Source: Bacillota bacterium (GTDB lineage: Bacteria > Bacillota > Clostridia > Oscillospirales > Acutalibacteraceae). From it: a stretch of 18,156 nt of DNA. Under the pieces are notes generated by a model. That model saw only the letters and a program-made list of their open reading frames with translations, was not told the origin of the DNA and made no database searches. Made by a program: the position numbers and the translations under genes. The stretch spans positions 1 to 18,156 of the forward strand of contig JAEWUH010000070.1 of the NCBI GenBank assembly GCA_023397245.1, written 5' to 3'. Positions 6,699 to 14,432 of the stretch are shown here, piece after piece; the stretch's first letter is position 1; each line of letters opens with the position of its first letter.

Positions 6699-7136
6699 TT
6701 GAAACTGATCATTGACCAGTCGTTGGAGCATAAGGAAGTGGAAATAACGGTTCGCTGCGGCCTGATTGATCCGGCGCTGGAAAAACTGATTGCGCAGATC
6801 CGCCTTTATTCCTTTTCCGTTACGGGGAAAAAGGACGGGTCGAGCTATACCATCCGGCTTGAGGATATTTTCTACTTTGAATCCATTGATGAGAAAACCT
6901 TTCTTTACTGCGGCAAAGAGGTGTACGAATGCGGACTGAAAATTTATGAACTGGAGCAGCAGCTTGCCGAAACGGACTTTGTACGAATCAGCAAGTCCTG
7001 TATCCTGAATGTCATGAAGCTTGAGAGCGTACGCGCTCTGCTGAACGGAAAACTGGAAGCAAAGCTGGCAAACGGGGAAAAGGTAATCATCAGCCGCCAC
7101 TATGTCCAATCGGTAAAAGAAAAACTTAATTTGTAA
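6699..7136 (+). CDS. stand-alone LytTR-family DNA-binding regulator
   Basis: Transcription regulator of 145 residues. It begins with TTG (6699), supported by GGGGTG (6687-6692) seven bases upstream and by an N-terminus (MKLIIDQ) typical of the family; there is no nearby in-frame ATG. Residues 1-44 form a short lead without a receiver domain, and 45-143 are the LytTR domain: the strand IFYFESIDEKTFLY (57-70), then FVRISKSCILNV (94-105) and the final ISRHYVQSVKEKL (131-143). Lacking a receiver, it is not a classical response regulator. It is followed after 12 bases by a DUF3021 membrane protein and then ABC transporter genes, the arrangement of LytTR regulatory systems such as those of streptococci, in which the membrane protein restrains the regulator. 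Autoregulation through the upstream direct repeat is an inference. The rare TTG start should keep its level low. Confidence 0.88.
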   Translation: MKLIIDQSLEHKEVEITVRCGLIDPALEKLIAQIRLYSFSVTGKKDGSSYTIRLEDIFYFESIDEKTFLYCGKEVYECGLKIYELEQQLAETDFVRISKSCILNVMKLESVRALLNGKLEAKLANGEKVIISRHYVQSVKEKLNL

Positions 7137-7148
7137 GGAGGAAGAGCA

Positions 7149-7577
7149 ATGTCAAATTTTAAAGAGTATTTTACGTATGACTGTATTTCGTTTACGATTA
7201 TTACGCTGATTTATGCCTTAATGGTAAAAATCAATGTCTTTCATTATCTGTCGGCTACCGAGCTGTTACAGCTTTTCGCCATGACGACCTGCGCGGTCAC
7301 CTTGATGTATTTTACTAATTTACATTTCAGCAATACGATTTTTCAAATGGTTATTGTAAATCTCATCGATATCTTCATTTCAGTCTTTGGCCTCGGCGTG
7401 GCTTTTCACATGATTGACCTGACGCCGGTTAATATCCTTACGGTGTCTGTGATGATTTTGGTTTCTTATTTCGGCGTGTTCGGAGTAACGATCATCCGTT
7501 ATCAGGCGGACGCGGACTGCATCAATAAAAGAATTAAAAAATTCCGGAACCGCAAGGAGGAAGAGTCCCATGAATAA
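7149..7577 (+). CDS. DUF3021-family membrane protein
   Basis: Protein of 142 residues with four predicted membrane segments (about 13-28, 37-57, 65-86 and 95-117) and a charged, lysine- and glutamate-rich cytoplasmic tail (118-142). GGAGG directly after the previous stop (7137-7141) serves the ATG at 7149. Length and topology match DUF3021, a family found almost always beside a LytTR regulator. By analogy with such pairs it is likely the membrane antagonist that holds the regulator inactive until a signal arrives; no catalytic motif is visible. Its last eight bases overlap the ATPase gene, so the two are translationally coupled, linking the sensor to the transporter. The signal is unknown. 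Confidence 0.82.
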   Translation: MSNFKEYFTYDCISFTIITLIYALMVKINVFHYLSATELLQLFAMTTCAVTLMYFTNLHFSNTIFQMVIVNLIDIFISVFGLGVAFHMIDLTPVNILTVSVMILVSYFGVFGVTIIRYQADADCINKRIKKFRNRKEEESHE

Positions 7578-8484
7578 TTTATTAAATGTGTCGGATTTGA
7601 AAAAATCATACGGCAAGGTTGAGGCGGTAAAAGGAATTGATTTCTATGTGGAAAGGGGTTCTTTTTTTGCGTTTCTCGGGCCGAACGGAGCCGGAAAATC
7701 CACAACAATCGAAATGCTCTGCACTCTGCTGAAGCCGGACAGCGGCACAATCGAGCTGGACGGCTTTGCGGTAGGCAGGGAAGACGAAAAAATCCGCCGA
7801 TCCATCGGAGTTGTGTTTCAGCGCAGCTTGCTTGATCCGCTTCTGACGGTCAAAGAAAACCTGTTTTTGCGCGGCGGGTTTTACGGTCTGTCCGGCGGAA
7901 GGCTGAAATCCGCGGCCGGCCGGGCGGCGGATGCCACGGGTGTGACGGAATTTCTGAACCGGCCTTACGGCAGGCTTTCCGGCGGTCAGCGGCGCAGGGC
8001 GGATATTGCCAGAGCGCTGATCCATACGCCGAAGATCCTGTTTCTGGATGAACCCACCACCGGACTTGACCCTCAGTCACGCAAAATGATCTGGGAAACC
8101 GTTCAGACGATTCAGAAAGAAAACGGCATGACGGTTTTTCTGACAACACATTATATGGAAGAGGCGGAAAACGCGGATTATATTACCGTAATCGATCACG
8201 GCAGGGTCTCCGCAAAAGGAACGCCGCTGGAACTGAAGAACCAATACAGCAGCGACTGCCTCAAAATCAATACCGAGGATTTGGAGCGGGTGAAGGAACT
8301 GCTGAATTCGGATCATATTGCCTATTCGCTGGAACCGGACTGCGTTAAAATACCTGTCCGCCATACAACGGAAGCCATTCCGATTTTAAAGATGTGTGAA
8401 GGTCTGATCCGAAATTTTGAGGTGCGAAACGGTACAATGGACGATGTGTTTATCAATATAACAGGGGAGGCCGTAAGGGAATGA
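7570..8484 (+). CDS. ABC transporter ATP-binding protein (DrrA-like)
   Basis: ATPase subunit of an exporter-type ABC system, 304 residues, start ATG 7570 behind AAGGAGG (7554-7560). All nucleotide-binding motifs are present: Walker A GPNGAGKST (37-45), Q-loop VVFQ (81-84), signature LSGGQ (136-140) followed by three arginines, Walker B ILFLDEP (156-162), D-loop GLDP (165-168) and H-loop H194. A C-terminal domain of about 75 residues (229-304), DUF4162-like, follows the core as in drug and antibiotic exporters of the DrrA type. It overlaps the DUF3021 gene by eight bases and the permease gene by four (ATGA). The substrate cannot be read from sequence; export of a drug, peptide or lipid-linked compound is the usual role. 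Confidence 0.93.
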   Translation: MNNLLNVSDLKKSYGKVEAVKGIDFYVERGSFFAFLGPNGAGKSTTIEMLCTLLKPDSGTIELDGFAVGREDEKIRRSIGVVFQRSLLDPLLTVKENLFLRGGFYGLSGGRLKSAAGRAADATGVTEFLNRPYGRLSGGQRRRADIARALIHTPKILFLDEPTTGLDPQSRKMIWETVQTIQKENGMTVFLTTHYMEEAENADYITVIDHGRVSAKGTPLELKNQYSSDCLKINTEDLERVKELLNSDHIAYSLEPDCVKIPVRHTTEAIPILKMCEGLIRNFEVRNGTMDDVFINITGEAVRE

Positions 8485-9335
8485 CCACGATGCTGCGGCG
8501 TAATTTAAAATGCTATTTCCGGAATAAATCAAGCGTATTTTTTTCTGTTCTTTCCATCCTGATTGTGTTTATTCTGTACTTTTTCTTTCTGGGAGATTTG
8601 ATGGTTGAGGATTTCAAGAACGCAGCCGGCGTTAAATTTTTGATAGACAGCTGGATCATGTCGGGAGTTCTTGCAATTACGGGCGTTACCACCACTCTGG
8701 GCGCCTTGGGAACTATGGTTCAGGATAATGAAGATAAAATTTCGAATGACTTTCTGACTTCCCCGATCAAAAGATCACATCTGGCGGGCGGGTATGTTCT
8801 GAGTACCTTTGTAATCGGGACGATTATGAGCCTTTTGGCTTTGCTGTTTGCCGAGCTGTATATTGTGGCAAGAGGCGGCCAGCTGCTGACCGCAGAAAAT
8901 CTGCTGAAAACATTCGGAGTCATATTACTTTCGGTTGCGTCTTCAAGCGCGATGACATTTTTTCTGGTAAGCTTTTTTAACAGCCAGAGTTCATTTTCTG
9001 CGGTAAGCATTATCGTAGGTACGGCAATCGGCTTTCTGACCGGAGTCTATATTCCGATCGGCGAACTGAACAGTACCATACAGTTCATTATGAAGCTTTT
9101 TCCCGTATCTTATACGGCATCGCTGTTCCGTACCGTTATGATGGACCAGGCCATGGCAAAAACGTTTGCTTTGGCTCCGGCCCAGACCGCGGAAACATTT
9201 AAGCAGGATTTAGGAGTTGTTTATCAGCTTTCCGGCCAGACGGTGAGCATATTGGGCAGCATTGTAATTTTACTTGTAGCAACGGTTCTGTTTTACAGCG
9301 TTGTCGTGGTGCGGATGAACCGTAAAAAGCTTTAA
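8481..9335 (+). CDS. ABC-2 type permease
   Basis: Membrane subunit partnering the preceding ATPase, 284 residues, in a four-base overlap (ATGA at 8481-8484). About six hydrophobic segments are visible: 18-38, 58-79, 104-130, 143-166, 172-192 and 256-277. The motif NDFLTSPIKRSHLAGGYVLS (89-108) after the second segment is the coupling region typical of ABC-2 permeases, and the TGVYIPIGEL segment (187-196) with a following amphipathic helix is also characteristic. Between the fifth and sixth segments lies a loop of about 60 residues, likely outside. It closes the LytTR operon. No convincing terminator was found in the 171 bases before the next gene; a weak GCTC/GAGC hairpin near 9345 has no T-run. 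Confidence 0.9.
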   Translation: MTTMLRRNLKCYFRNKSSVFFSVLSILIVFILYFFFLGDLMVEDFKNAAGVKFLIDSWIMSGVLAITGVTTTLGALGTMVQDNEDKISNDFLTSPIKRSHLAGGYVLSTFVIGTIMSLLALLFAELYIVARGGQLLTAENLLKTFGVILLSVASSSAMTFFLVSFFNSQSSFSAVSIIVGTAIGFLTGVYIPIGELNSTIQFIMKLFPVSYTASLFRTVMMDQAMAKTFALAPAQTAETFKQDLGVVYQLSGQTVSILGSIVILLVATVLFYSVVVVRMNRKKL

Positions 9336-9398
9336 TTCTGCATGCTCAGTCAGTGTGGAGCGTAACATATTAGAATCGGTTCGGACAGGAGAAATCAC

Positions 9399-9427
9399 TT
9401 GCTTTTCTTTTCCCACTCAAGTATTAT
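9399..9427 (+). promoter_or_regulatory. promoter of the EamA-family transporter gene
   Basis: TTGCTT (9399-9404), 17-base spacer, TATTAT (9422-9427). A second -10-like TGCTAAAAT lies at 9437-9445 without a good -35. The leader of about 70 bases shows no obvious riboswitch. Confidence 0.5.
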
Positions 9428-9506
9428 ATTGTAGTATGCTAAAATTTATGCCGGAGTTTTCCATATCCTTTGGGTAGGTACTCCTTATTTGAGAGGGGTA
9501 AAGATT

Positions 9507-10394
9507 ATGGCTTCTTCATCCAAATCGCAGAAAACCGCTGTGCTGCTGATGGCAACTTGTGCCGCGCTGTGGAGTATCGCGGGTATTTTTATAAAAATGG
9601 TTCCCTGGAACGCGCTGACGATTGCGGGCTTCCGCAGCCTGATTGCGGCGGTGGTTGTACTCATTTTTATGAAGTTTACAAAGAGAAAGATTAAAGTAAA
9701 CCGTTCCTCGTTGATCGGCGCCCTGTTTGTCGGAGGTACTTTCTTTGCGTTTGTATCGGCGAATAAGCTGACTACCGCGGCCAATGCGATTGTGTTGCAG
9801 TTTACCGCGCCGGTGTTTATTCTGATCATTTCCGCGGTTGTGTACCATCAGCGCTTTTTTAAGGCAGACCTGCTTACGGTAGTGGTTACCCTGTTCGGTA
9901 TCTCTCTGTTCTTTTTCGACCGGATCGGGGCGGGAAACCTCTTGGGAAACTGTGTGGCTATTTTTGCGGGTTTGCTGATGGCCGGAATGTATGTTGCCAC
10001 TGGGCGCATGGATGACGATTCCCGCATGAGCGCGATCCTTTTCGGACATGTGATGACCGCGCTGATCGGGGTGCCGACCGCATTTATTTTTCCCACCCCG
10101 GTTACCGCGGTATCGGTTTTGAGCGTACTGACATTGGGGGTTATGCAGCTCGGTATCCCGTACATTCTTTACGGGCTGGCTGTAAAGAACTGCCCGCCGC
10201 TGGCCTGCTCTCTGGTGGGAGCGATCGAGCCGCTGCTGAATCCGATTTGGGTATGGATTTTTTACGGCGAGGCTCCCGGAATCTACGCGCTGTTCGGCGG
10301 CATCATTGTCATCGGTGCGGTTACCGGCTGGTGTATCTGGCGTGACCGCTTTCTTGCAAGCCGTCCGGCCGATGAAGTTTCTCAAAACGGCTGA
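9507..10394 (+). CDS. DMT-superfamily (EamA) transporter
   Basis: Integral membrane permease of 295 residues with ten membrane segments arranged as two EamA repeats (about 12-136 and 148-276). The start ATG 9507 was chosen for GAGAGGGG (9491-9498) nine bases upstream; a TTG six codons earlier (9489) overlaps that site. Family signs: ALWSIAGIFIK near the start (residues 20-30), the R43 in the GFRSLIA helix, and in the second repeat GAIEPLLNPIWVWIFYGE (238-255), a typical EamA segment. EamA proteins export or import small metabolites such as amino acids, cysteine intermediates or purines; the substrate cannot be inferred. It stands alone with its own promoter and a terminator 13 bases after its stop. 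Confidence 0.9.
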   Translation: MASSSKSQKTAVLLMATCAALWSIAGIFIKMVPWNALTIAGFRSLIAAVVVLIFMKFTKRKIKVNRSSLIGALFVGGTFFAFVSANKLTTAANAIVLQFTAPVFILIISAVVYHQRFFKADLLTVVVTLFGISLFFFDRIGAGNLLGNCVAIFAGLLMAGMYVATGRMDDDSRMSAILFGHVMTALIGVPTAFIFPTPVTAVSVLSVLTLGVMQLGIPYILYGLAVKNCPPLACSLVGAIEPLLNPIWVWIFYGEAPGIYALFGGIIVIGAVTGWCIWRDRFLASRPADEVSQNG

Positions 10395-10407
10395 ACAAAT
10401 AATCATA

Positions 10408-10440
10408 AAGGTGTGGCTGAGGCCATGCCTTTTTATTTTA
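10408..10440 (+). terminator. intrinsic terminator of the EamA transporter gene
   Basis: Ten-pair stem AAGGTGTGGC (10408-10417) with GCCATGCCTT (10422-10431), including two G-U pairs, a TGAG loop and a T-rich tail TTTTATTTTA (10431-10440). It starts 13 bases after the stop. Confidence 0.88.
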
Positions 10441-10455
10441 TCTGTGCATATTTTG

Positions 10456-10464
10456 TGATATAAT
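10456..10464 (+). promoter_or_regulatory. extended -10 promoter of the AlaX-like gene
   Basis: TGATATAAT, perfect -10 with TGn extension. The -35 position (about 10436-10441, TTTTAT) falls in the T-tail of the preceding terminator and is weak. Transcription would begin near 10471, leaving a leader of about 89 bases. Confidence 0.6.
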
Positions 10465-10477
10465 AGGCCTTAATGGA

Positions 10478-10543
10478 TTAGGAACCGTTAGAAAACTGCG
10501 GCAGAGCGATTGGCTTGCCGGTTTAAAATCAGAGGTTCTTTAA
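10478..10543 (+). other. foldable 5' leader of the AlaX-like gene
   Basis: An outer stem AGGAACC (10480-10486) with GGTTCTT (10534-10540) encloses a hairpin CGGCA (10499-10503) with TGCCG (10516-10520), which itself contains AGC/GCT. A competing pairing AACCG (10483-10487) with CGGTT (10519-10523) would break both. This is switch-like on paper, but I do not recognise any known riboswitch, and no T-box sequence (AGGGTGG) or terminator is present. Confidence 0.35.
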
Positions 10544-10559
10544 GAAAGCTGGAAGTTGA

Positions 10560-11708
10560 ATGGAAACAGAAAAATTATTTTATGAAAACAGTTATTTAAG
10601 GACATTTTCTGCCAATGTATTGGAATGCAGCAAGCAGGACGGACATTATGCGGTTGTTTTAAACCGAACGGCATTTTTCCCGGAAGGCGGCGGTCAGCCG
10701 GCGGACATTGGAGTATTAAATACCGTAAATGTGCTGGATGTGCAGGAGCATGAAGGAAAAATCGTCCATACCACGGACCGCCCTCTGCCGGTGGGCGCGT
10801 CGGTAACGGGCGGAATCAACTGGCCGCACCGGTTTGATCTGATGCAGCAGCATTCCGGCGAGCATATTGTTTCAGGCATCGTACACAGGCTGTTCGGTCT
10901 GGACAACGTCGGTTTCCATATGGGAGCGAAAGCCGTAACCGTCGACTTCAACGGGGAGCTTTCCGAGGACGGAGCTGCGCTGGTGGAGTACCTCTCCAAC
11001 ACGGCGGTTTACCGAAACCTTCCTATTTCCGCGGAGTATCCTTCGCCGGAAAAGCTGGATTCGCTGGAATACCGCTGTAAAAAAGAGCTGAGCGGAAAAA
11101 TCCGCATCGTGACCGTGCCGGAATACGATGTATGCGCCTGCTGCGGTACGCATGTAGCCCGTACGGGAGAAGTCGGCGCAATCAAACTTTTGTCCTCGCA
11201 GCGCTACAAGGGAGGTACGCGCATAACCCTGATGATCGGCGGCAGGGCTCTTGCCGATTACAATGAAAAGGCGCAGAGCGTGAACGCCGTTTCCGTCCTC
11301 CTTTCCGCAAAGCCGGAGGAAATTCTGCCGGCGACGCAGCGCCTGCTTGCGGAGAACAATGCGCTGAAGCAGCAGATTAATTCCCTGCAGGAGCAGATCT
11401 TTGAAGCAAAAGCGTCCGCGCTGGACAAAGGCGCGAAAAATGTCTGCCTGTTTGAAAACGATCTCGGGCCGAATGAGCTTCGCAAATTCTGCCTTCTGCT
11501 GAGCGGGAAGTGCAGCGGCGTCGCCGCCGTTTTTTCGGGCGGCGGACAGGCCGGGTATAAATATGCACTGGCAAGCGCAAACGAGGATGTGCGTCCGATC
11601 GGCAAGGAATTGAATCAGAAATTCAGCGGACGCGGCGGCGGCTCCAGAGAACTGGTTCAAGGCTCTCTCACTGCGGTACAGGAAGAACTGGAGCAGTTTT
11701 TTGATTGA
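10560..11708 (+). CDS. alanyl-tRNA editing protein, AlaX-L type with DHHA1 domain
   Basis: Free-standing editing protein of 382 residues related to the editing and C-terminal parts of alanyl-tRNA synthetase; it should hydrolyse Ser-tRNA(Ala) or Gly-tRNA(Ala). In order: an N-terminal beta-barrel with TAFFPEGGGQPADIG (37-51), the zinc-site HxxxH at H98 and H102, the second zinc motif C194-x3-H198 in CACCGTH, GEVGAIKLL and GGTRI (203-222), a coiled-coil helix (about 255-290), and a DHHA1 domain whose SGRGGGS motif (356-362) is intact. There is no synthetase (aminoacylation) domain. The start ATG 10560 has only a modest GGAAG (10551-10555) in front. It appears monocistronic. All zinc ligands are kept, so the protein is expected to be active. 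Confidence 0.92.
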   Translation: METEKLFYENSYLRTFSANVLECSKQDGHYAVVLNRTAFFPEGGGQPADIGVLNTVNVLDVQEHEGKIVHTTDRPLPVGASVTGGINWPHRFDLMQQHSGEHIVSGIVHRLFGLDNVGFHMGAKAVTVDFNGELSEDGAALVEYLSNTAVYRNLPISAEYPSPEKLDSLEYRCKKELSGKIRIVTVPEYDVCACCGTHVARTGEVGAIKLLSSQRYKGGTRITLMIGGRALADYNEKAQSVNAVSVLLSAKPEEILPATQRLLAENNALKQQINSLQEQIFEAKASALDKGAKNVCLFENDLGPNELRKFCLLLSGKCSGVAAVFSGGGQAGYKYALASANEDVRPIGKELNQKFSGRGGGSRELVQGSLTAVQEELEQFFD

Positions 11709-11732
11709 CAAAAGATACTGCAGCTTAAAACA

Positions 11733-11764
11733 GGTAAGCGTAATCAGCGGCTGAAAAGCTTACC
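11733..11764 (+). other. hairpin after the AlaX-like gene
   Basis: Seven-pair stem GGTAAGC (11733-11739) with GCTTACC (11758-11764), with an inner TCAG/CTGA stem. It lies 24 bases after the stop but has no T-run behind it, so terminator function is uncertain. Confidence 0.35.
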
Positions 11765-11845
11765 AGGCAAAAAATGCTTATTGGTTTGTTAAATCGCTTT
11801 GAAATTCACGTTCGAAATATAAAATGACAGTTGGAGGAATTTCCC

Positions 11846-12868
11846 ATGTTCAGCTTTAAAAACGATTACAGCGAAGGGGCGCATCCCGCGATTATGGAGG
11901 CGCTCACAAAAGCAGGCAGTGTGCAGAACGAAGCTTACGGCAAGGACAGCCACAGCCTTCATGCAGCCGAACTGATCCGCGGACAGATCGGCTGCGCCGA
12001 TGTGGACGTTTATTTTCTGGTCGGCGGTACGCAGACAAACCTGACCGCAATTGCTTCCTTCCTGCGCCCGCACGAAGCGGCAGTCTGCGCCAAAACCGGA
12101 CATATCAACGTGCATGAAACCGGTGCGGTGGAAGCGACCGGACATAAGGCGGTAGTAACGGCGTCTTCCAATGGAAAACTTACTCCGGAATCGGTGAAAC
12201 AGGCTCTGGAAAGTCATACCGATGAACATATGGTCAAACCAAAACTGGTGTATATTTCCGATTCAACGGAAATCGGAACGGTTTACAGCAAAAAAGAGCT
12301 GGAAAATTTGAGTGCTTTCTGCAGGCAGAACCGGCTTTATCTGTATCTTGACGGCGCCAGACTCGGCTCCGCTCTTACCTCCGGCAGCGATCTTACTCTG
12401 CAAGACCTGCCCCGTCTGACGGATGCGTTCTATATCGGCGGGACAAAAAACGGCGCACTGTTCGGAGAAGCGCTGGTTATCGTTAACCCTGCGCTCAAGG
12501 AGGATTTCCGTTACATGATCAAGCAGAGGGGCGCGATGCTTGCAAAGGGTATGGCGCTCGGCGTTCAGTTTGAAGTCCTGTTTCAGGATCGCCTCTATTT
12601 TGATCTGGCTGCACACGCAAATGAAATGGCGGCAAAGCTGCGTAAGGCAATAGCCGGTTCCGGCTTTGCGTTTTTGACCGATTCGCCGACCAACCAGATT
12701 TTCCCGATTCTTCCGGACAGTCTGGTAGAAAAACTGCGGGGAAATTACGATTTTGAGCTCTGGGAGAAGCGGGAGGACGGTACATCGGTAATCCGGCTGG
12801 TTACGTCATGGGCAACATCGGAAAGCGTGGTACAGAAATTCATACAGGATTTTAATAACCTGGCTTGA
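11846..12868 (+). CDS. threonine aldolase-family PLP enzyme
   Basis: Fold-type I PLP enzyme of 340 residues, start ATG 11846 behind TTGGAGGAA (11831-11839). Seen motifs: GGTQTN (60-65) binding the phosphate, TGHINVHETGA with H86 stacking over the cofactor, LDGARLG with D169 and R171, and IGGTKNG with the Schiff-base lysine K201. These match the beta-eliminating lyase/low-specificity L-threonine aldolase family, which cleaves L-threonine or L-allo-threonine to glycine and acetaldehyde. Family length is about 335-350. Some relatives act on other beta-hydroxy amino acids, so the substrate is only probable. It leads a compact three-gene run: an oxidoreductase begins 34 bases later and a GNAT protein after that. 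No strong promoter was recognised; an AT-rich TATAAAAT lies at 11818-11825. Confidence 0.9.
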   Translation: MFSFKNDYSEGAHPAIMEALTKAGSVQNEAYGKDSHSLHAAELIRGQIGCADVDVYFLVGGTQTNLTAIASFLRPHEAAVCAKTGHINVHETGAVEATGHKAVVTASSNGKLTPESVKQALESHTDEHMVKPKLVYISDSTEIGTVYSKKELENLSAFCRQNRLYLYLDGARLGSALTSGSDLTLQDLPRLTDAFYIGGTKNGALFGEALVIVNPALKEDFRYMIKQRGAMLAKGMALGVQFEVLFQDRLYFDLAAHANEMAAKLRKAIAGSGFAFLTDSPTNQIFPILPDSLVEKLRGNYDFELWEKREDGTSVIRLVTSWATSESVVQKFIQDFNNLA

Positions 12869-12902
12869 CCGGATGATGTAAAAAATCGATGAAGGGGAGA
12901 TT

Positions 12903-13883
12903 ATGATGAAAAAGCTGAACTTTTCAATTCTGTGCGCGGGGCATATCGCGGAAACCATGGCGAGAACGGTTTCAAAAATGGATGAGGTTGTGCCGTATGC
13001 CGTAGCGGCACGCGATTTAAGCCGTGCAAGCCGTTTTGCCGAAAAATACGGGTTTCAAAAGGCGTACGGCTCCTATGAAGAGCTGGTGAACGACGCGGAC
13101 GTTGACCTTGTTTATGTCGCTTCTCCTCATTCGCTGCATTACGAACACGCGAAGCTGTGCCTGCTGCATGGCAAACACGTTTTATGCGAAAAGCCGATGA
13201 CCGTCAATGCAAAGCAGGCCAAAGAACTGTTCCGCCTGGCGAAGGAAAGAAAGCTCTTCATCATGGAGGCGGTCTGGACAAGATTCCAGCCGTTTGCGGC
13301 AAAGCTGAAGGAAGTCCTTGACAGCGGAGCGATCGGCGACCTGCAAACCATGCTGGTTACCTTCGGGCAGGATTTAAGGCACGTTGAAAGACTGGCATCG
13401 CCGGAGCTTGCCGGAGGGGCCCTTCTTGACCTCGGCATTTATCCGCTCACCTTTGCTTCCATGTTTTTCGGAACAAAAGTAAAGCAGATCACGTCTGCCG
13501 CGGTAAAAACCGAACAGGGCGTTGACGGGCAGAACAGTATCACGCTGGTTTATGAAGACGGGCGCATGGCGATCCTTAACAGCTGCTTCCTGTGCACGAT
13601 GAAAAACCAGGGAATTATTTACGGTAACAAAGGCAGGGTGGAAGTGGATTCGTTCTGGCACCCGCAGGAGTTCCGTGTTTACCGGAACGGGGAAGCGGAG
13701 CCGGAAATCGATGAGGCTCTATTTGATTTTACCGGTTACGAATATGAAGTGCGCGCGGCGGTAAGGGCAATCGCGCAGGGTGAGCCGGAATGCTCTCAGA
13801 TGCCGCAGGAAGAAACGCTCCGCGTCCTGAGAATCATGGATCGGCTCCGCGCGGATTGGAATATGAAATATCCTTTTGAATAA
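12903..13883 (+). CDS. Gfo/Idh/MocA-family NAD(P)-dependent oxidoreductase
   Basis: Oxidoreductase of 326 residues. Two adjacent ATG codons (12903 and 12906) are possible starts; AAGGGGAG (12892-12899) is better spaced for the second. An N-terminal Rossmann fold opens with ILCAGHIAETMA (9-20), a family variant in which the first glycine of GxGxxA is cysteine (C11). It is followed by YVASPHSLHYEHA (71-83) and the conserved CEKPM (95-99) with its catalytic-site lysine K97. The C-terminal domain contains MEAVWTRFQP (121-130) and GGALLDLGIYPL (171-182), patterns of the dimeric dihydrodiol dehydrogenase-like branch. It probably oxidises or reduces a sugar or polyol; the substrate is unknown. The gene follows the aldolase-like gene by 34 bases and precedes a GNAT gene by 20, suggesting one transcript. 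Confidence 0.92.
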   Translation: MMKKLNFSILCAGHIAETMARTVSKMDEVVPYAVAARDLSRASRFAEKYGFQKAYGSYEELVNDADVDLVYVASPHSLHYEHAKLCLLHGKHVLCEKPMTVNAKQAKELFRLAKERKLFIMEAVWTRFQPFAAKLKEVLDSGAIGDLQTMLVTFGQDLRHVERLASPELAGGALLDLGIYPLTFASMFFGTKVKQITSAAVKTEQGVDGQNSITLVYEDGRMAILNSCFLCTMKNQGIIYGNKGRVEVDSFWHPQEFRVYRNGEAEPEIDEALFDFTGYEYEVRAAVRAIAQGEPECSQMPQEETLRVLRIMDRLRADWNMKYPFE

Positions 13884-13903
13884 GCGAGCCGGAGGAAACA
13901 GAC

Positions 13904-14320
13904 ATGGATATCCGATATGACAACACCATTTCTGAAAAAGATTACAACCGCCTGCGCAGGTCGGTCGGCTGGGATGAAATCCCGCCCCAAACAGCGCAGG
14001 CAGGGCTAAACAATTCCGAATACATCGTCGCTGCCCTGTGCGGCGGCGAGCCCGCGGGCATGGCAAGGGTTATCAGCGACGGAGGCTATGTCCGTTACAT
14101 TGCGGATGTTGTGGTTCACCCGGACTATCAGGGCCGCGGAATCGGCAGGGCAATGCTCAATCAAATCATGGAGCACATCAGGAATGGGAAAAGGAATGGC
14201 GAAAGGATCATGGTGTGCCTTATGGCGGCGAAGGGGAAAGAGCCGTTTTATAAGAAATGCGGCTTGGAACAACGGCCGAATGAGAATTACGGCGCCGGGA
14301 TGTCGCAGTGGATTGAATGA
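13904..14320 (+). CDS. GNAT-family N-acetyltransferase
   Basis: Acetyltransferase of 138 residues, ATG 13904 behind CCGGAGGAAA (13889-13898). The GNAT core spans about 38-125: beta-4 strand YIADVVVHPDYQG (65-77), then the acetyl-CoA pyrophosphate loop Q-G-R-G-I-G (76-81), helix AMLNQIMEHI, and FYKKCGLEQRP (115-125), the usual beta-6 region with the aromatic residue near CoA. The start, IRYDNTISEKDYNRL, resembles the small YjdJ/ElaA-like GNATs. The target amine is unknown. It ends the aldolase-oxidoreductase-GNAT run. After it comes a poor inverted repeat (TTTTATT 14323-14329 with AATAAAA 14342-14348) followed by T-poor sequence, so I do not call a terminator there. Confidence 0.92.
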   Translation: MDIRYDNTISEKDYNRLRRSVGWDEIPPQTAQAGLNNSEYIVAALCGGEPAGMARVISDGGYVRYIADVVVHPDYQGRGIGRAMLNQIMEHIRNGKRNGERIMVCLMAAKGKEPFYKKCGLEQRPNENYGAGMSQWIE

Positions 14321-14432
14321 CTTTTTATTATCCCGGGTTCCAATAAAAAAATACCGAATAGGTTATATTAGTCCGTAAACAGTCATATACATATTGTCCT
14401 TTACTGAATTAGTCAAATCACTTAAATGGAAT

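Noticed and set aside
9516..10406. Long antisense open frame (about 296 codons) opposite the EamA transporter gene
   Set aside because: Composition is rich in Arg, His, Gln and Asn with no domain; it mirrors the codon bias of the real gene, which has a promoter, ribosome binding site and terminator.
10471..10559. T-box riboswitch before the AlaX-like gene
   Set aside because: The leader is too short, has no AGGGTGG-type T-box sequence and no terminator/antiterminator.
10872..11711. Long antisense open frames opposite the AlaX-like gene and likewise opposite hbd (16614-17390)
   Set aside because: Both lie entirely within well-identified genes on the other strand and lack family features.
14321..14432. 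Hidden small gene or RNA at the start of the thlA upstream region
   Set aside because: All frames are broken by stops within a few codons and no ribosome binding site or stable fold was found; only a poor TTTTATT/AATAAAA repeat is present.
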